This document shows, in pieces, positions 10,601 through 23,999 of a stretch of DNA of 64,000 nt. A program made the translations under genes and the position numbers. The notes under the pieces were generated by a model, which was not told the DNA's origin, did no database searches, and worked only from the letters and a program-made list of their open reading frames with translations. The DNA comes from Terebella lapidaria (taxonomy: Eukaryota; Annelida; Polychaeta; Terebellida; Terebellidae): contig OX424564.1 of NCBI GenBank assembly GCA_949152475.1, positions 38,872,165 to 38,936,164 on the forward strand, written 5' to 3'. Position 1 is the stretch's first letter; each line of letters begins with the position of its first letter.

Positions 10601-11957
10601 AATATGGCAGTTGGTGCTTCCGGCGGAGCTGCGGAAAGAAGTACTCCACCAGTTGCATGACCTCCGGGTGACCGGTCACTTGGGAATCCGGAGGACCGTC
10701 CATAGGCTACAACAGCGCTTTCATTGGCCTGGTAGCGGCTTGGACGTGCAACGGTGGTGCGCAGCCTGCCCTCGGTGTCAAGCTCGCAAAGGAGTCCCGA
10801 CTCCTGGCCGCCACCCCTTAACCACGGTTAAGGCGGGCGCGCCGTTTGATCGGATAGCTTTGGATATACTGGATACCCACCGGGTCACCCCGCGCGGTTT
10901 CCGGTACATCCTGGTGATATCCGACTATTTTACCAAGTATACCGACGCCTACCCACTGCGCCGCCAGACTGCGGACGAGGTAGCTCGGTTATTGGTGAAT
11001 AGATGGGTGGTGTACCATGGGGTACCTAAACAGGTACATTCGGATCAGGGCACGCAATTTGAGAGCAACCTGTTCCGGAACCTAGCACAGATGCTAGGGA
11101 GTACCAAGGTGCGTACCACCCCCTACAGGCCCCAGTCTGATGGCCAGGTCGAACGCTTTAATCGATCGGTCCTCAACATGCTGGCGGCCTTTGTGAATGA
11201 TCGTGCGAATGATTGGGATGACCACCTCCCGTATGTCTTAATGGCGTACAGGTCGTCGGTCCACTCTTCGACCGGAGTTACTCCGCACGCGATGTTGTAC
11301 GGCCGGGAGTTAAATTTGCCCGTGGATATTATGTATCCAACTGCGGCAGAGACCGGCGCAGTACCCCAGTGCGGTCCGGAGTACGTGGAGTGGATTCGCC
11401 GCGCCCTGGCGAACGCCCATGATTTCGCGCGCGCGCGCCTGGACAAGTCTGCCCTCCGGCAGAAGCGAGGCTATGACGCCCATGCTAAGGGTAGGCCAGC
11501 TTTTGCGGAAGGCGACAAGGTGCGCTACTATTATCCGCCGCTTAAGCAAGGCAATAAATTTGCTAAGCCGTGGATAGGCCCGTTTACCGTACTGAAACAG
11601 GTGACAGATGTGGACTACCGGATCCGGAGGGATTCCGATCCGGACAGGGTTCTGGTTGTCCATATCGATAATCTGAAGAAGTACGAGGGCCCGCTGGTCA
11701 TGGATCCGCTAATTCAAGATGCGGAACCGGATGATGCTCCCGTATGGGATCCGTCCGGTCAGCATCCGCGGACTCCGGACGAGCGTGTGCGCCGTATGGT
11801 GGGCCTCCCGGACCTCTCTGACCCGTCAGATGATGGGCTGGGTGGCTATCAGCCAGATGACGGCGATCCGCAGGTACCTCCACTCCCTCCAGTACCTGCG
11901 GATGACGGGCGGCCACGCCGGAAACCACGTGCGCCAGCCCGGTATGGGTGGGAATAA
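7362..11957 (+). CDS. pol: Pol polyprotein (PR-RT-RH-IN) of the Gypsy element
   Basis: 1531 codons counted from the first ATG of the open frame. In practice Pol is probably made as a Gag-Pol fusion, since the frame overlaps gag in -1. Domains in order: aspartic protease with LIDSGSEVTLV (catalytic Asp near residue 192); reverse transcriptase with FCVDYRKLN, FCALDLASGYWQ and YIDD (near 625-628); RNase H starting at FILDTDAS with the TDHSSLRWL segment; integrase with an HHCC zinc domain (HxxxxxxGHLG ... CAACPRC) and a DD35E core at Asp1168, Asp1228 and Glu1264; and a C-terminal GPF module (WIGPFTVLKQV). The tail is acidic and proline-rich. All the catalytic residues listed are present and the frame looks whole. 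No chromodomain was recognised. Confidence 0.95.
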   Translation: MRHRGIRPRRRADDCALRRARSSGSRRMLRVHLRTSSEPSLLLLRKAGTLLAEVSGVVGTPAVARIPGSSPWPATEEFLPVWSSGTAESEPAAGKLDPDVVATNTASGDSCSVANDAAPPADEQDGPQVDMTSPEVVLGDQSSSSAAEADGEDSVDEPSTCERYRPTCALVRDPCWYLPLSFGREPVRFLIDSGSEVTLVAAGTFRKEPALRNLELRDPGPYKLYGAGDNRIRIHGIIDLPITLGDKVYLTEAIVADIGAAGIIGMNFLRVHRVIANFSAGEFRMGEDTHFLFRSGPMHSFQMRTSRTVVVPPMSEMIIETRPRRPRMPLDGRPCIVQPVSSFAAGTGLVLGGALVMSNPRAMPILVVNPTDAPIVLKRGCIAATAIPAASSRVIPDDPVCRAACATAAAGDDPFTLPDHLESRVPKDRLDEEQRQALRRLLRQYADVFMGPDSAVGKTDVAKHRIDLVDERPLKQRLRRAAIVHQEVIDQEVQKMLDLDIIEPSDSPWASPVVMVKKKDGSWRFCVDYRKLNDATRKDSYPLPHIEDTFDALAGSHYFCALDLASGYWQVEMEESDRAKTAFVTKNGLYQFKVMPFGLCNAPATFERLMEMVLKGFLWKRCMVYIDDVVVYGRSFEDTLTNLQMVLHRIRGAGLKLKPSKCELFAQEILYLGFMVTGTGVRPDPAKVAAVQKWPPPCNVADVRSFLGFASYHRRFIRGFAEIARPLTILTEKGADFVWSAEQANAFSGLRQALVVAPVLRHPRPDCEFILDTDASNFALGGVLSQIVDGQERVVAYASVALSRSQMNYCTTHRELLAVVTMTKRFRHYLLGRHFRLRTDHSSLRWLLNYSEADGLVARWLVKLQEYDMQIEHRAGKLHGNADGLSRCHKCKNPGCAGMAPFQQAADSSSDSELDVPGRPQAAAPSNNTAAGASRAHLRARTRRYRRGRPAYEAEVRLSSSESSSSPAVYSSWVPSSSGESEYERSLPPVVMAAAAQPDATDEEPNYLGGYSPAQIAAAQRADRALAPVITALEAGQKPSKDERKTYREETLSLVSQWERLSLRDGLLYRRYEPPTPLPPIWQLVLPAELRKEVLHQLHDLRVTGHLGIRRTVHRLQQRFHWPGSGLDVQRWCAACPRCQARKGVPTPGRHPLTTVKAGAPFDRIALDILDTHRVTPRGFRYILVISDYFTKYTDAYPLRRQTADEVARLLVNRWVVYHGVPKQVHSDQGTQFESNLFRNLAQMLGSTKVRTTPYRPQSDGQVERFNRSVLNMLAAFVNDRANDWDDHLPYVLMAYRSSVHSSTGVTPHAMLYGRELNLPVDIMYPTAAETGAVPQCGPEYVEWIRRALANAHDFARARLDKSALRQKRGYDAHAKGRPAFAEGDKVRYYYPPLKQGNKFAKPWIGPFTVLKQVTDVDYRIRRDSDPDRVLVVHIDNLKKYEGPLVMDPLIQDAEPDDAPVWDPSGQHPRTPDERVRRMVGLPDLSDPSDDGLGGYQPDDGDPQVPPLPPVPADDGRPRRKPRAPARYGWE

Positions 11958-14593
11958 CCTTCCGCCCATGCGGATGCGTCTGCGGTACCCGTCTATCATA
12001 CTATGGATGGGTTTTAGGTCGTTCCGTGAGAGTCCGCACGACTTACCTCCGCGGGTGGCTACTTTGTGGCCATCTTCGGAGTTGAGGTCCGCGGAGACTT
12101 TCATGTCGTAACGCCGCCGCTCCGCATCCGCCCTCCTGTAGTTTCTAGCGCCAGGGACGTGCGGATGGCCTGTCCGCACCTTATGGACGGCTGTCCGGCG
12201 TAATCCGTACAACGGTTACGCTGGCCGGACGAATTTACTGATTCGGCCGGACGCCCCTGGTCCCGGGACAACCTCTTATATGGCCAGACTGAGGTTGGGA
12301 TTTACGTCCGCTACGGGAGAAGCGTCTTCCCACGGATTTGGGGAACTGGCTCTGGACGCGGGGATAGTGTCCGCAGATGAGGACTGATGTCCGCGGTTCG
12401 TCCGCGTGACTCGTCCGGCGTCCGCGGCGCTTTAAGATGACGCACTTCGGTGTAGTTATCCCCCGTGAGCCACTACTGTAATTGCGGTTATAGTAGATTA
12501 AGGTTTCTTACGGCAGGAAACCGACTATCCATTATGATAATGGAGCGGTTGTTAAGTCCGCGTGTGCGGACCAGCCGCGGCAGCGGGTGACGCTCGTTCT
12601 CGTCCGGATCGTACCTTACAATACGCGGTCCGGCCGGAATGACCGGAACCCCGGCCTCCTTCTAAGAAGGGGGTCGTATATTACATGCGCAACACTTGTG
12701 GTGGCTTCTAATTCCAATTTCATCTTCATTGGATAAGGGCAATACGCCGTACAATGGTAGACGTCCGGCCTGGACTCCGTCCGCGGGCAGCCCCGGACGT
12801 CCGCCGGCTATTGCTTTCACCATCTTTGGGCGCCTCTAGATTGGGCGCCGGTATGAAGGGTTCGCCCCCTAACCAGTGCGGTTATGGACCATGCCGGCTC
12901 CGCGTCTAAATCTATTGGCTCCGCGCTCCGGTAGTCGTTTGAGGAGGCTCTGGGCTGGACCGGGCACCGCTCCGCGGCCGGGCAGTACGTCGGGGTTGCT
13001 AGTGGGCGCTTTGCAAACGCCCATAGGGCGCCCGATTGTCTGTCCGGACGTCATGGGTATGTCCGATCGCCCTGTAAGCGTGCCAGCGGCTATGGGGAGT
13101 GATTTTGTTTATTTTCCATCTCATTTATTATTTATGGGAGGATTATAAGCCACAAGTGTGTGCGTGTTTCCCGTGGAAATGCTATTCTTACTCATTTATC
13201 CCATATATGAGAAAGTTTAGAGATATATCTTTTCCTTTCCGGTGCAATAGAGAGTAAGAAATCGGGAGATTTCTGCTTTCGCGAGAGGGGTGTAAGGAGT
13301 TGCGCTAATCTTGACAGTGACGGATTGCTGTGATATTTGAAAAGACTGGAGAATGACGATTTATTGTTGTTTTCGTCTGACATATTCGTACAAGCCACAA
13401 GTTAGTGGTTACTGTCAATTTTATGCCCAATTTCTACCTTGCTTTGGTGATTAGTTTCACGTCATTTACCGCCAGTGCGGAAGCTTTAGCTAATGACTGA
13501 TCTTAATTACTGTAGTTATTTGCGAGGTCCCCCGGGATAGAAATGCGTTTCTACCCGTATACATGGTTTGATTTGGAGTCACCGGAGGGAAATGATTGCA
13601 CCCGCATGAGCTAATAGTGCATGTATTTTGGTTCGGGCGTGTGTCAGTATGACCGGGGACAGAGTTTTGCAGCGACACCGCGTGCATTGCTGCACGTGTA
13701 GTATAGCTGTCATTTGTTACATGTATATATATGTAAAAATGTCGTACCCGGATTATTTGTTAATCTCCAGATGTGTAGCACATGTGTTTTGTGCCATCCG
13801 CATTTCGTCCGCCGATGCGGCGCTGGATTCCGCGGGATCCGCGTGTCCGGTGTTCGAGATGCGGGTGATTTTGTCAGTTGTAAACTCCCCATGCGGGCCG
13901 TGCTGAAGATGTGCGGGCGGGCGGGCGGCTGCATGAAAGTGCAGACGTCCGTCCATCTGCGTGTCTGTACACAGGCCTGTGCGGGTTGCAGTATACAGAT
14001 ACTGGCAGTCGATGCGGCTTGCCGCGTTGGCTTTGATAGCTGTCTGCGACAGCTGTCCGCAGGTGTATGTGTGTCTGCTAGATGTACATATGTCATGCGG
14101 GCGTGCCGGAGTCGCTTCCGCGGCTCCGCCCTGCCTCAGACCCGCTCTGCGGATCTGAGGAGCCGACCGGCAGGGCGGTCGGCAACATTTTAGAGGTACT
14201 ATCACTTTTGATCACTCGGTGTGTCGTTTTACAAAATTTCTAAATTTAAAGTCTAACCTTAAAGATATTCCAAAGACTCGACACACCGTCCTTTTATAAT
14301 GGATGACCTTTCAAGGTCATCACACGGTTTTGGACCACCTCGGTCAAAATTTTAGCTTGTTTATTAGGATTTATTCAAAATTGCAAAGCGCGTTATAGTT
14401 TACTCCATAAGTCCGGGGGTAGTCCCCCATTCTTCCAAAAGGGACTCTTAAAGTCCTAGTGTTTGCGCCGTGACTTCCGGGCGTTGCCATCGTGCCTTCT
14501 TCCGGCCCCCGCCATGCGAAGCCTTCGTCGGGTTTCGAGCATTTTGGGCGCGGGCGGAACATGTTGGGGACCAACATTGTAAGAAGGGGGTAA
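11958..14593 (+). other. Long 3' internal region of the Gypsy element, no envelope recognised
   Basis: About 2.6 kb between pol and the 3' LTR. To about 13.1 kb it is GC-rich with many GTCCGC/GTCCGG-type hexamers, and it becomes more AT-rich after that. The longest plus-strand frame (13714-14193, 159 codons) is cysteine-rich but has no signal peptide, fusion motif or clear membrane anchor, and it overlaps open frames on the other strand. I therefore do not call an envelope. The region could be an extended 3' untranslated segment or the remains of a captured sequence. Confidence 0.7.
14579..14593 (+). promoter_or_regulatory. Polypurine tract of the Gypsy element
   Basis: The purine run AAGAAGGGGG (14581-14590) is followed by TAA and then the 3' LTR. 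Its position is that of the plus-strand primer used in reverse transcription by LTR elements. Confidence 0.8.
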
Positions 14594-15328
14594 TGTGGCG
14601 ATTTTGCCCTAAGCACGCGGCAGGTGATTGTAAACATAAAAGCCATTTATGTGGCCTTTCTGTACTTGGCCTTGTTTTGACATGCTCCGTTCGAGCGTGC
14701 GTTGCCACGGCGACGTATTGTAATTTACGTTCCAGTAAACTATAACAATGGATCGATTTAACCTCGCGTGCGCCCTGCAGTTTCTGGTGTATTATATATA
14801 CACTGGAAGCGACTCGTTCGAGGAGATTGTCCAAGATCGAGACTAGGACGCACACGAGGCTCGCCATGAGCTTTGTGTTCCCTGGGTCTGAGTAGTGGGC
14901 TCCTAGAGCCCTGGGGACGATTTCCGTGGGGAGGCCCGGGCTGGGAGAGACGAGTTGCTGACTCGGGGGCCTTCGGCCCTGTGGATCGCCAGCTCTCTCC
15001 CTTCCCGGGACATGTGACAGAGGCTCTGGCTAGCATGTCGGACTGTACGGGGTTCCGTCCCCGAGGCAGACCGCGGCTCGCCAGGCCCCGCCAGTTAACA
15101 CCGTGGTGATGAACCAGTTTCTGAACGGTGTCCGTAGGCCTGGGAGTGTCGGGTGGGCTGTTACCTGGTTACCGTTAATGATGAAGTAGTTACCGTGTCC
15201 GCCGCGACCTCCGGTGAGCGGCCCTGCCGCGAGGATCCGGAATAGCGGATACGCGTCCGCAAGGACTCGGATGAGAGAGGACTATCCTCGAGGATCCCGA
15301 AGAGCGGACGGTAGTCAATAACTTTACA
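14594..15328 (+). repeat. 3' LTR of the Gypsy element
   Basis: 735 bp, starting TGTGGCGATTTTGCCC and ending AACTTTACA. It matches the 5' LTR at 4587-5321 in length and, as far as I can read, at every base. TAAA follows directly, completing the target duplication. Confidence 0.97.
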
Positions 15329-16719
15329 TAAAGAACAGCTGCCATTTCGAAAAAAGGGCGGAAAAAATACCTCCATCTTAAAATATTGACCAATTTCTGT
15401 GCAAAATTTCAGGAAAAAAAAACATGGTAAATAAACTTCATGGATAAAATGTCGACGGACGGCTAGACGTGGGGCGTAAATTCAAACAAGCAGAAAGGGT
15501 CTCCTGTCTGACTAAAATATTGTTTATATTATGGAATGCTTCAATTACTCCCGCGGACAACAGATGATCGATAAGGTGCCGCATTGTAGGCGAGAGCTTT
15601 CAAATCACTTACAGCTGGAGTATCAAGTGGGGAGTTGTTGGGACGGATCTGAGACAACCAGACACAGAGATAACACGTCGCCACAGACCTGTACCCAGTG
15701 GTGATACAATGATGTATTACACTATACAGGGTTCGAAATTACCCCTTGTCCACACACAGGAAGGCACAACAGGTCGGGTATAGTTCACTCCGGATAGTAT
15801 CCGGTCTGACGCCACGAATTCTTGTCTTCATTTGTCTTAATCAGCATCAGTTTGTGGCGTGCTCTCGGGATTTGTCCCCAGATTGGCTGTGACAGGAGTG
15901 AGCGCCGACTGACTGAGTCAGCTAAACCTCTCGGGGTCAGAAAAGTGGACTTTAATTTGGGAAACTGCAATCAGTCACTGCCTCAGATGGAATCCATGGC
16001 CTGATCAATCCGCCATCATGGCCGACTTTAACGACAAGTAATTACCAATAAAGATAGCACTAAAGTATATACACAGGTGTGGTCCGTCAGCCACGTCCCG
16101 ATCGTCTTGTTAGTCAAAACAAAAACACAACCCGAAAAAAAAACAAAAAAACGGACATGACACTGGGTATTTTTGTCGTCTAAAATAACTCATATTTTGC
16201 GTTTGGTTCTAATCTTGGGGTTTAGTTATGGATATAATTACTGAGTAGTTCACACCTAAGAAAATGTACAGAGTGCTTACCAATATCCATTTTCAATTCT
16301 GTCGTTCCTGTTTTCCGACAGAATACAATACAAGAAGAGACTTTATTCATTTGGAGACATTTTCCCTGATGAAGTTCGCACGGTGATGGTGTTTTTGACA
16401 GGGATGGTTTAGAAGGTGCCACAATGCTATCCGCTTGATGCCGGGCTGATGGCTCGGCGGGGCTGGCATTGCTGCCGGTAATATGGCGTGTGGTCGAGTT
16501 ATGGGCTCGCTGGAGCGTGCCTTGCCTAGGTAACACGACACTGTTTCGTGATGTAAACCTGTCAGTACGCCATATAAACTCGTCCACTGGACACTGGACG
16601 GCAATAAAAACAGCTACAACATAGCCCTGGACAGCCCGGTTATTGTCAACTGATGACCATCAAATTGTCTTGGCCAAATCACTGCCATCCCATAGCGCGG
16701 CTATTTTATATGAACTCGG
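15329..16719. other. Unassigned DNA between Gypsy element and satellite
   Basis: Mixed-composition, apparently single-copy DNA. Open frames of 60-121 codons on both strands (such as 16222-16587 minus) have no family motif and overlap each other. The last 30 bases grade into the satellite. No RNA gene or inverted-repeat end was seen. Confidence 0.45.
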
Positions 16720-19700
16720 GTATGTCATATATCCAACCAGACCACGGGACCTGTATATAGAATACCACAAACGACCAGCAGACTGTATATGTAGTATATC
16801 ACACCAGAGCAGCAGACTGTATATGTAGTATATCACATCAGACCAGCAGGCTGTATATGTAGTATATCTCACCAGACCACGGGACCTGTATATAGAATAC
16901 CACAATAGACCAGCAGACTGTATATGTAGTATATCACACCAGACCAGCAGACTGTATATGTAGTATATCACACCAGACCAGCAGGCTGTATATGTAGTAT
17001 ATCACACCAGACCAGCAGGCTGTATATGTAGTATATCACACCAGACCAGCAGGCTGTATATGTAGTATATCACACCAGACCAGCAGACTGTATATGTAGT
17101 ATATCACACCAGACCAGCAGACTGTATATGTAGTATATCACACCAGACCAGCAGACTGTATATGTAGTATATCACACCAGACCAGCAGAATGTATATGTA
17201 GTATATCACACCAGAACAGCAGGCTGTATATGTAGTATACCACACCAGACCAGCAGACTGTATATGTAGTATATCACACCAGACCAGCAGACTGTATATG
17301 TAGTATATCACACCAGACCAGCAGGCTGTATATGTAGTATATCACACCAGACCAGCAGGCAGTATATGTAGTATATCACACCAGACCAGCAGGCTGTATA
17401 TGTAGTATACCACACCAGACCAGTAGACTGTATATGTAGTATATCACACCAGAACAGCAGGCTGTATATGTAGTATACCACACCAGACCAGTAGACTGTA
17501 TATGTAGTATATCACACCAGAACAGCAGGCTGTATATGTAGTATATCACACCAGACCAGTAGACTGTATATGTAGTATATCACACCAGACCACGGGCTGT
17601 ATATGTAGTATATCACACCAGACCAGCAGAATGTATATGTAGTATATCACACCAGAACAGCAGGCTGTATATGTAGTATATCACACCAGACCAGCAGACT
17701 GTATATGTAGTATACCACACCAGACCAGCAGACTGTATATGTAGTATACCACACCAGACCAGCAGACTGTATATGTAGTATATCACACCAGACCAGCAGA
17801 CTGTATATGTAGTATACCACACCAGACCAGCAGACTGTATATGTAGTATACCACACCAGACCAGCAGACTGTATATGTAGTATACCACACCAGACCAGCA
17901 GACTGTATATGTAGTATACCACACCAGACCAGCAGACTGTATATGTAGTATACCACACCAGACCAGCAGGCTGTATATGTAGTATATCACACCAGACCAG
18001 CAGACTGTATATGTAGTATATCACACCAGACCAGCAGGCTGTATATGTAGTATATCACTCCAGACCAGCAGAATGTATATGTAGTATATCACACCAGACC
18101 AGTAGACTGTATATGTAGTATATCACTCCAGACCAGCAGACTGTATATGTAGTATATCACACCAGACCAGCAGACTGTATATGTAGTATATCACTCCAGA
18201 CCAGCAGACTGTATATGTAGTATATCACACCAGAACAGCAGGCTGTATATCTAGTATATCACACCAAACCAGCAGACTGTATATGTAGTATATCACACCA
18301 TACCAGCAGGCTGTATATGTAGTATATCACACCATACCAGCAGAATGTATATGTAGTATATCACACCAAACCAGCAGACTGTATATGTAGTATATCACAC
18401 CATACCAGCAGGCTGTATATGTAGTATATCACACCATACCAGCAGACTGTATATGTAGTATACCACACCAGACCAGCAGACTGTATATGTAGTATATCAC
18501 ACCAGACCAGCCGACTGTATATGTAGTATATCACACCAGACCAGCAGACTGTATATGTAGTATATCACACCAGAACAGCAGGCTGTATATGTAGTATATC
18601 ACACCAGACCAGCAGACTGTATATGTAGTATATCACACCAGACCAGCAGGCTCTATATGTAGTATATCACACCAGAACAGCAGGCTGTATATGTAGTATA
18701 TCACACCAGACCAGCAGACTGTATATGTAGTATATCACACCAGACCAGCAGACTGTATATGTAGTATATCACACCAGAACAGCAGGCTGTATATGTAGTA
18801 TATCACACCAGACCAGCAGACTGTATATGTAGTATATCACACCAGACCAGCAGGCTCTATATGTAGTATATCACACCAGACCAGCAGACTGTATATGTAG
18901 TATATCACACCAGACCAGCAGACTGTATATGTAGTATACCACACCAGACCAGCAGACTGTATATGTAGTATATCACACCATACCAGCAGGCTGTATATGT
19001 AGTATATCACACCAGACCAGCAGACTGTATATGTAGTATATCACACCATACCAGCAGACTGTATATGTAGTATATCACACCAGACCAGCAGACTGTATAT
19101 GTAGTATATCACACCAGACCAGCAGACTGTATATGTAGTATATCACACCAGACCAGCAGACTGTATATGTAGTATATCACACCATACCAGCAGACTGTAT
19201 ATGTAGTATATCACACCAGACCAGCAGACTGTATATGTAGTATATCACACCAGACCAGCAGACTGTATATGTAGTATATCAAACCAGACCAGCAGGCTGT
19301 ATATGTAGTATATCACACCAGACCAGCAGGCTGTATATGTAGTATACCACACCAGACCAGCAGACTGTATATGTAGTATATCACACCAGACCAGCAGACT
19401 GTATATGTAGTATATCACACCAGACCAGCAGACTGTATATGTAGTATATCACACCATACCAGCAGACTGTATATGTAGTATACCACACCAGACCAGCAGA
19501 CTGTATATGTAGTATATCACACCAGACCAGCAGGCTCTATATGTAGTATATCACACCAGACCAGCAGACTGTATATGTAGTATATCACACCAGAACAGCA
19601 GACTGTATATGTAGTATATCACACCATACCAGCAGACTGTATATGTGGTATATCACACCAGAACAGCAGGCTGTATATGTAGTATATCACACCAGACCAG

Positions 19701-22700
19701 CAGACTGTATATGTAGTATATCACACCAGACCAGCAGGCTGTATATGTAGTATATCACACCATACCAGCAGACTGTATATGTGGTATATCACACCAGACC
19801 AGTAGACTGTATATGTAGTATATCACACCATACCAGCAGACTGTATATGTGGTATATCACACCAGACCAGCAGACTGTATATGTAGTATATCACACCATA
19901 CCAGCAGACTGTATATGTAGTATATCACACCAGACCAGCAGACTGTATATGTAGTATATCACACCAGACCAGCAGACTGTATATGTAGTATATCACACCA
20001 GACCAGCAGACTGTATATGTAGTATATCACACCAGACCAGCAGACTGTATATGTAGTATATCACACCATACCAGCAGACTGTATATGTAGTATATCACAC
20101 CAGACCAGCAGACTGTATATGTAGTATATCACACCAGACCAGCAGACTGTATATGTAGTATATCACACCAGACCAGCAGACTGTATATGTAGTATATCAC
20201 ACCAGACCAGCAGACTGTATATGTAGTATATCACACCAGACCAGCAGACTGTATATGTAGTATATCACACCAGACCAGCAGACTGTATATGTAGTATATC
20301 ACACCAGACCAGCAGACTGTATATGTAGTATATCACACCATACCAGCAGACTGTATATGTGGTATATCACACCAGACCAGCAGACTGTATATGTAGTATA
20401 TCACACCAGACCAGCAGACTGTATATGTAGTATATCACACCATACCAGCAGACTGTATATGTGGTATATCACACCAGACCAGCAGACTGTATATGTAGTA
20501 TATCACACCAGACCAGCAGGCTGTATATGTGGTATATCACACCAGACCAGCAGACTGTATATGTAGTATACCACACCAGACCAGCAGACTGTATATGTGG
20601 TATATCACACCATACCAGCAGGCTGTATATGTGGTATATCACACCAGACCAGCAGACTGTATATGTAGTATACCACAGCAGACCAGCAGACTGTATATGT
20701 GGTATATCACACCAGACCAGCAGACTGTATATGTAGTATATCACACCATACCAGCAGGCTGTATATGTAGTATATCACACAAGACCAGTAGACTGTATAT
20801 GTAGTATATCACACCAGACCAGCAGACTGTATATGTAGTATATCACACCAGACCAGCAGACTGTATATGTAGTATATCACACCAGACCAGCAGACTGTAT
20901 ATGTAGTATACCACACCAGACCAGCAGGCTGTATATGTAGTATATCACACCAGACCAGCAGACTGTATATGTAGTATATCACACCAGACCAGCAGACTGT
21001 ATATGTAGTATATCACACCATACCAGCAGACTGTATATGTGGTATATCACACCAGACCAGCAGACTGTATATGTAGTATATCACACCAGACCAGCAGACT
21101 GTATATGTAGTATATCACACCAGACCAGCAGACTGTATATGTGGTATATCACACCAGACCAGCAGACTGTATATGTAGTATATCACACCATACCAGCAGA
21201 CTGTATATGTGGTATATCACACCAGACCAGCAGACTGTATATGTAGTATATCACACCAGACCAGCAGACTGTATATGTAGTATATCACACCAGACCAGCA
21301 GACTGTATATGTAGTATATCACACCAGACCAGCAGACTGTATATGTAGTATATCACACCATACCAGCAGACTGTATATGTGGTATATCACACCAGACCAG
21401 CAGACTGTATATGTAGTATATCACACCAGACCAGCAGACTGTATATGTAGTATATCACACCAGACCAGCAGACTGTATATGTAGTATATCACACCAGACC
21501 AGCAGACTGTATATGTAGTATATCACACCATACCAGCAGACTGTATATGTGGTATATCACACCAGACCAGCAGACTGTATATGTAGTATATCACACCAGA
21601 CCAGCAGGCTGTATATGTAGTATATCACACCAGACCAGCAGACTGTATATGTAGTATATCACACCAGACCAGCAGACTGTATATGTAGTATATCACACCA
21701 TACCAGCAGACTGTATATGTGGTATATCACACCAGACCAGCAGACTGTATATGTAGTATATCACACCAGACCAGCAGACTGTATATGTAGTATATCACAC
21801 CAGACCAGCAGACTGTATATGTAGTATATCACACCAGACCAGCAGACTGTATATGTAGTATATCACACCAGACCAGCAGACTGTATATGTAGTATATCAC
21901 ACCAGACCAGCAGACTGTATATGTAGTATATCACACCATACCAGCAGACTGTATATGTAGTATATCACACCATACCAGCAGACTGTATATGTGGTATATC
22001 ACACCAGACCAGCAGACTGTATATGTAGTATACCACACCAGACCAGCAGACTGTATATGTAGTATATCACACCAGACCAGCAGACTGTATATGTAGTATA
22101 TCACACCAGACCAGCAGACTGTATATGTAGTATATCACACCAGATCATCAGACTGTATATGTAGTATATCACACCAGACCAGCAGACTGTATATGTAGTA
22201 TATCACACCAGACCAGCCGACTATATAGGTAGTATACCACACCAGACCAGCAGACTGTATATGTAGTATATCACACCAGACCAGCAGGCTGTATATGTAG
22301 TATATCACACCAGATCATCAGACTGTATATGTAGTATATCACACCAGACCAGCAGACTGTATATGTAGTATATCACACCAGACCAGCAGGCTGTATATGT
22401 AGTATATCACACCAGACCACGGGCTGTATATGTAGTATATCACACCAGACCAGCAGAATGTATATGTAGTATATCACACCAGACCAGCAGACTGTATATG
22501 TAGTATATCACACCAGACCAGCAGACTGTATATGTAGTATATCACACCAGACCAGCAGGCTGTATATGTAGTATATCACACCAGATCATCAGACTGTATA
22601 TGTAGTATATCACACCATACCAGCAGGCTGTATATGTAGTATATCACACCAGACCAGCAGACTGTATATGTAGTATATCACACCAGACCAGCAGGCTGTA

Positions 22701-23999
22701 TATGTAGTATATCACACCATACCAGCAGACTGTATATGTAGTATATCACACCATACCAGCAGGCTGTATATGTAGTATATCACACCATACCAGCAGGCTG
22801 TATATGTAGTATATCACACCAGACCAGCAGACTGTATATGTAGTATATCACACCATACAAGCAGACTGTATATGTAGTATATCACACCAGACCAGCAGGC
22901 TGTATATGTAGTATATCACACCAGACCACGGGCTGTATATGTAGTATATCACACCAGATCATCAGACTGTATATGTAGTATATCACACCAGACCAGCAGA
23001 CTGTATATGTAGTATATCACACCAGACCAGCCGACTGTATATGTGGTATATCACACCATACCAGCAGGCTGTATATGTAGTATATCACACCATACCAGCA
23101 GACTGTATATGTAGTATATCACACCAGACCAGCAGACTGTATATGTAGTATATCACACCAGACCAGCAGACTGTATATGTAGTATATCACACCAGACCAG
23201 CAGACTGTATATGTAGTATATCACACCATACCAGCAGACTGTATATGTAGTATATCACACCAGACCAGCAGACTGTATATGTAGTATATCACACCAGACC
23301 AGCAGACTGTATATGTAGTATATCACACCATACCAGCAGACTGTATATGTAGTATATCACACCATACCAGCAGACTGTATATGTAGTATATCACACCAGA
23401 CCAGCAGGCTGTATATGTAGTATATCACACCAGACCAGCAGACTGTATATGTAGTATATCACACCATACCAGCAGACTGTATATGTAGTATATCACACCA
23501 TACCAGCAGACTGTATATGTAGTATATCACACCATACCAGCAGACTGTATATGTAGTATATCACACCATACCAGCAGACTGTATATGTAGTATATCACAC
23601 CAGACCAGCAGACTGTATATGTAGTATATCACACCAGACCAGCAGACTGTGCATGTAGTATATCACACCAGACCAGCAGGCTGTATATGTAGTATATCAC
23701 ACCAGACCAGCAGACTGTGTATGTAGTATATCACACCAGACCAGTGGACTGTATATGTAGTATATCACTCCAGACCAGCAGGCTGTATATGTAGTATATC
23801 ACACCAGACCAGCAGACTGTATATGTAGTATATCACACCATACCAGCAGACTGTATATGTGGTATATCACACCAGACCAGCAGACTGTATATGTAGTATA
23901 TCACACCATACCAGCAGACTGTATATGTAGTATATCACACCAGACCAGCAGACTGTATATGTAGTATATCACACCAGACCAGCAGACTGTGCATGTAGT

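Larger units (their letters stand above)
4587..15328 (+). mobile_element. Ty3/Gypsy (Metaviridae) LTR retrotransposon, looks whole
   Basis: A 10.74-kb element with two 735-bp LTRs (TGT...ACA), a TAAA target duplication, a primer-binding site one base after the 5' LTR, a gag frame, an overlapping pol frame in the order protease, reverse transcriptase, RNase H, integrase, and a purine tract before the 3' LTR. This domain order is that of Ty3/Gypsy and excludes Copia. The two LTRs read as identical by eye, so the insertion is young. Gag and pol overlap in different frames (-1), as in many members of the family, which are known to use ribosomal frameshifting. The element is GC-rich against AT-rich flanks. 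About 2.6 kb between pol and the 3' LTR holds no recognisable envelope gene. I see no breaks in gag or pol. Confidence 0.97.

Noticed and set aside
13714-14193. Cysteine-rich 159-codon frame as a possible envelope protein
   Set aside because: No signal peptide, fusion peptide or transmembrane anchor is evident, and the opposite strand is equally open.
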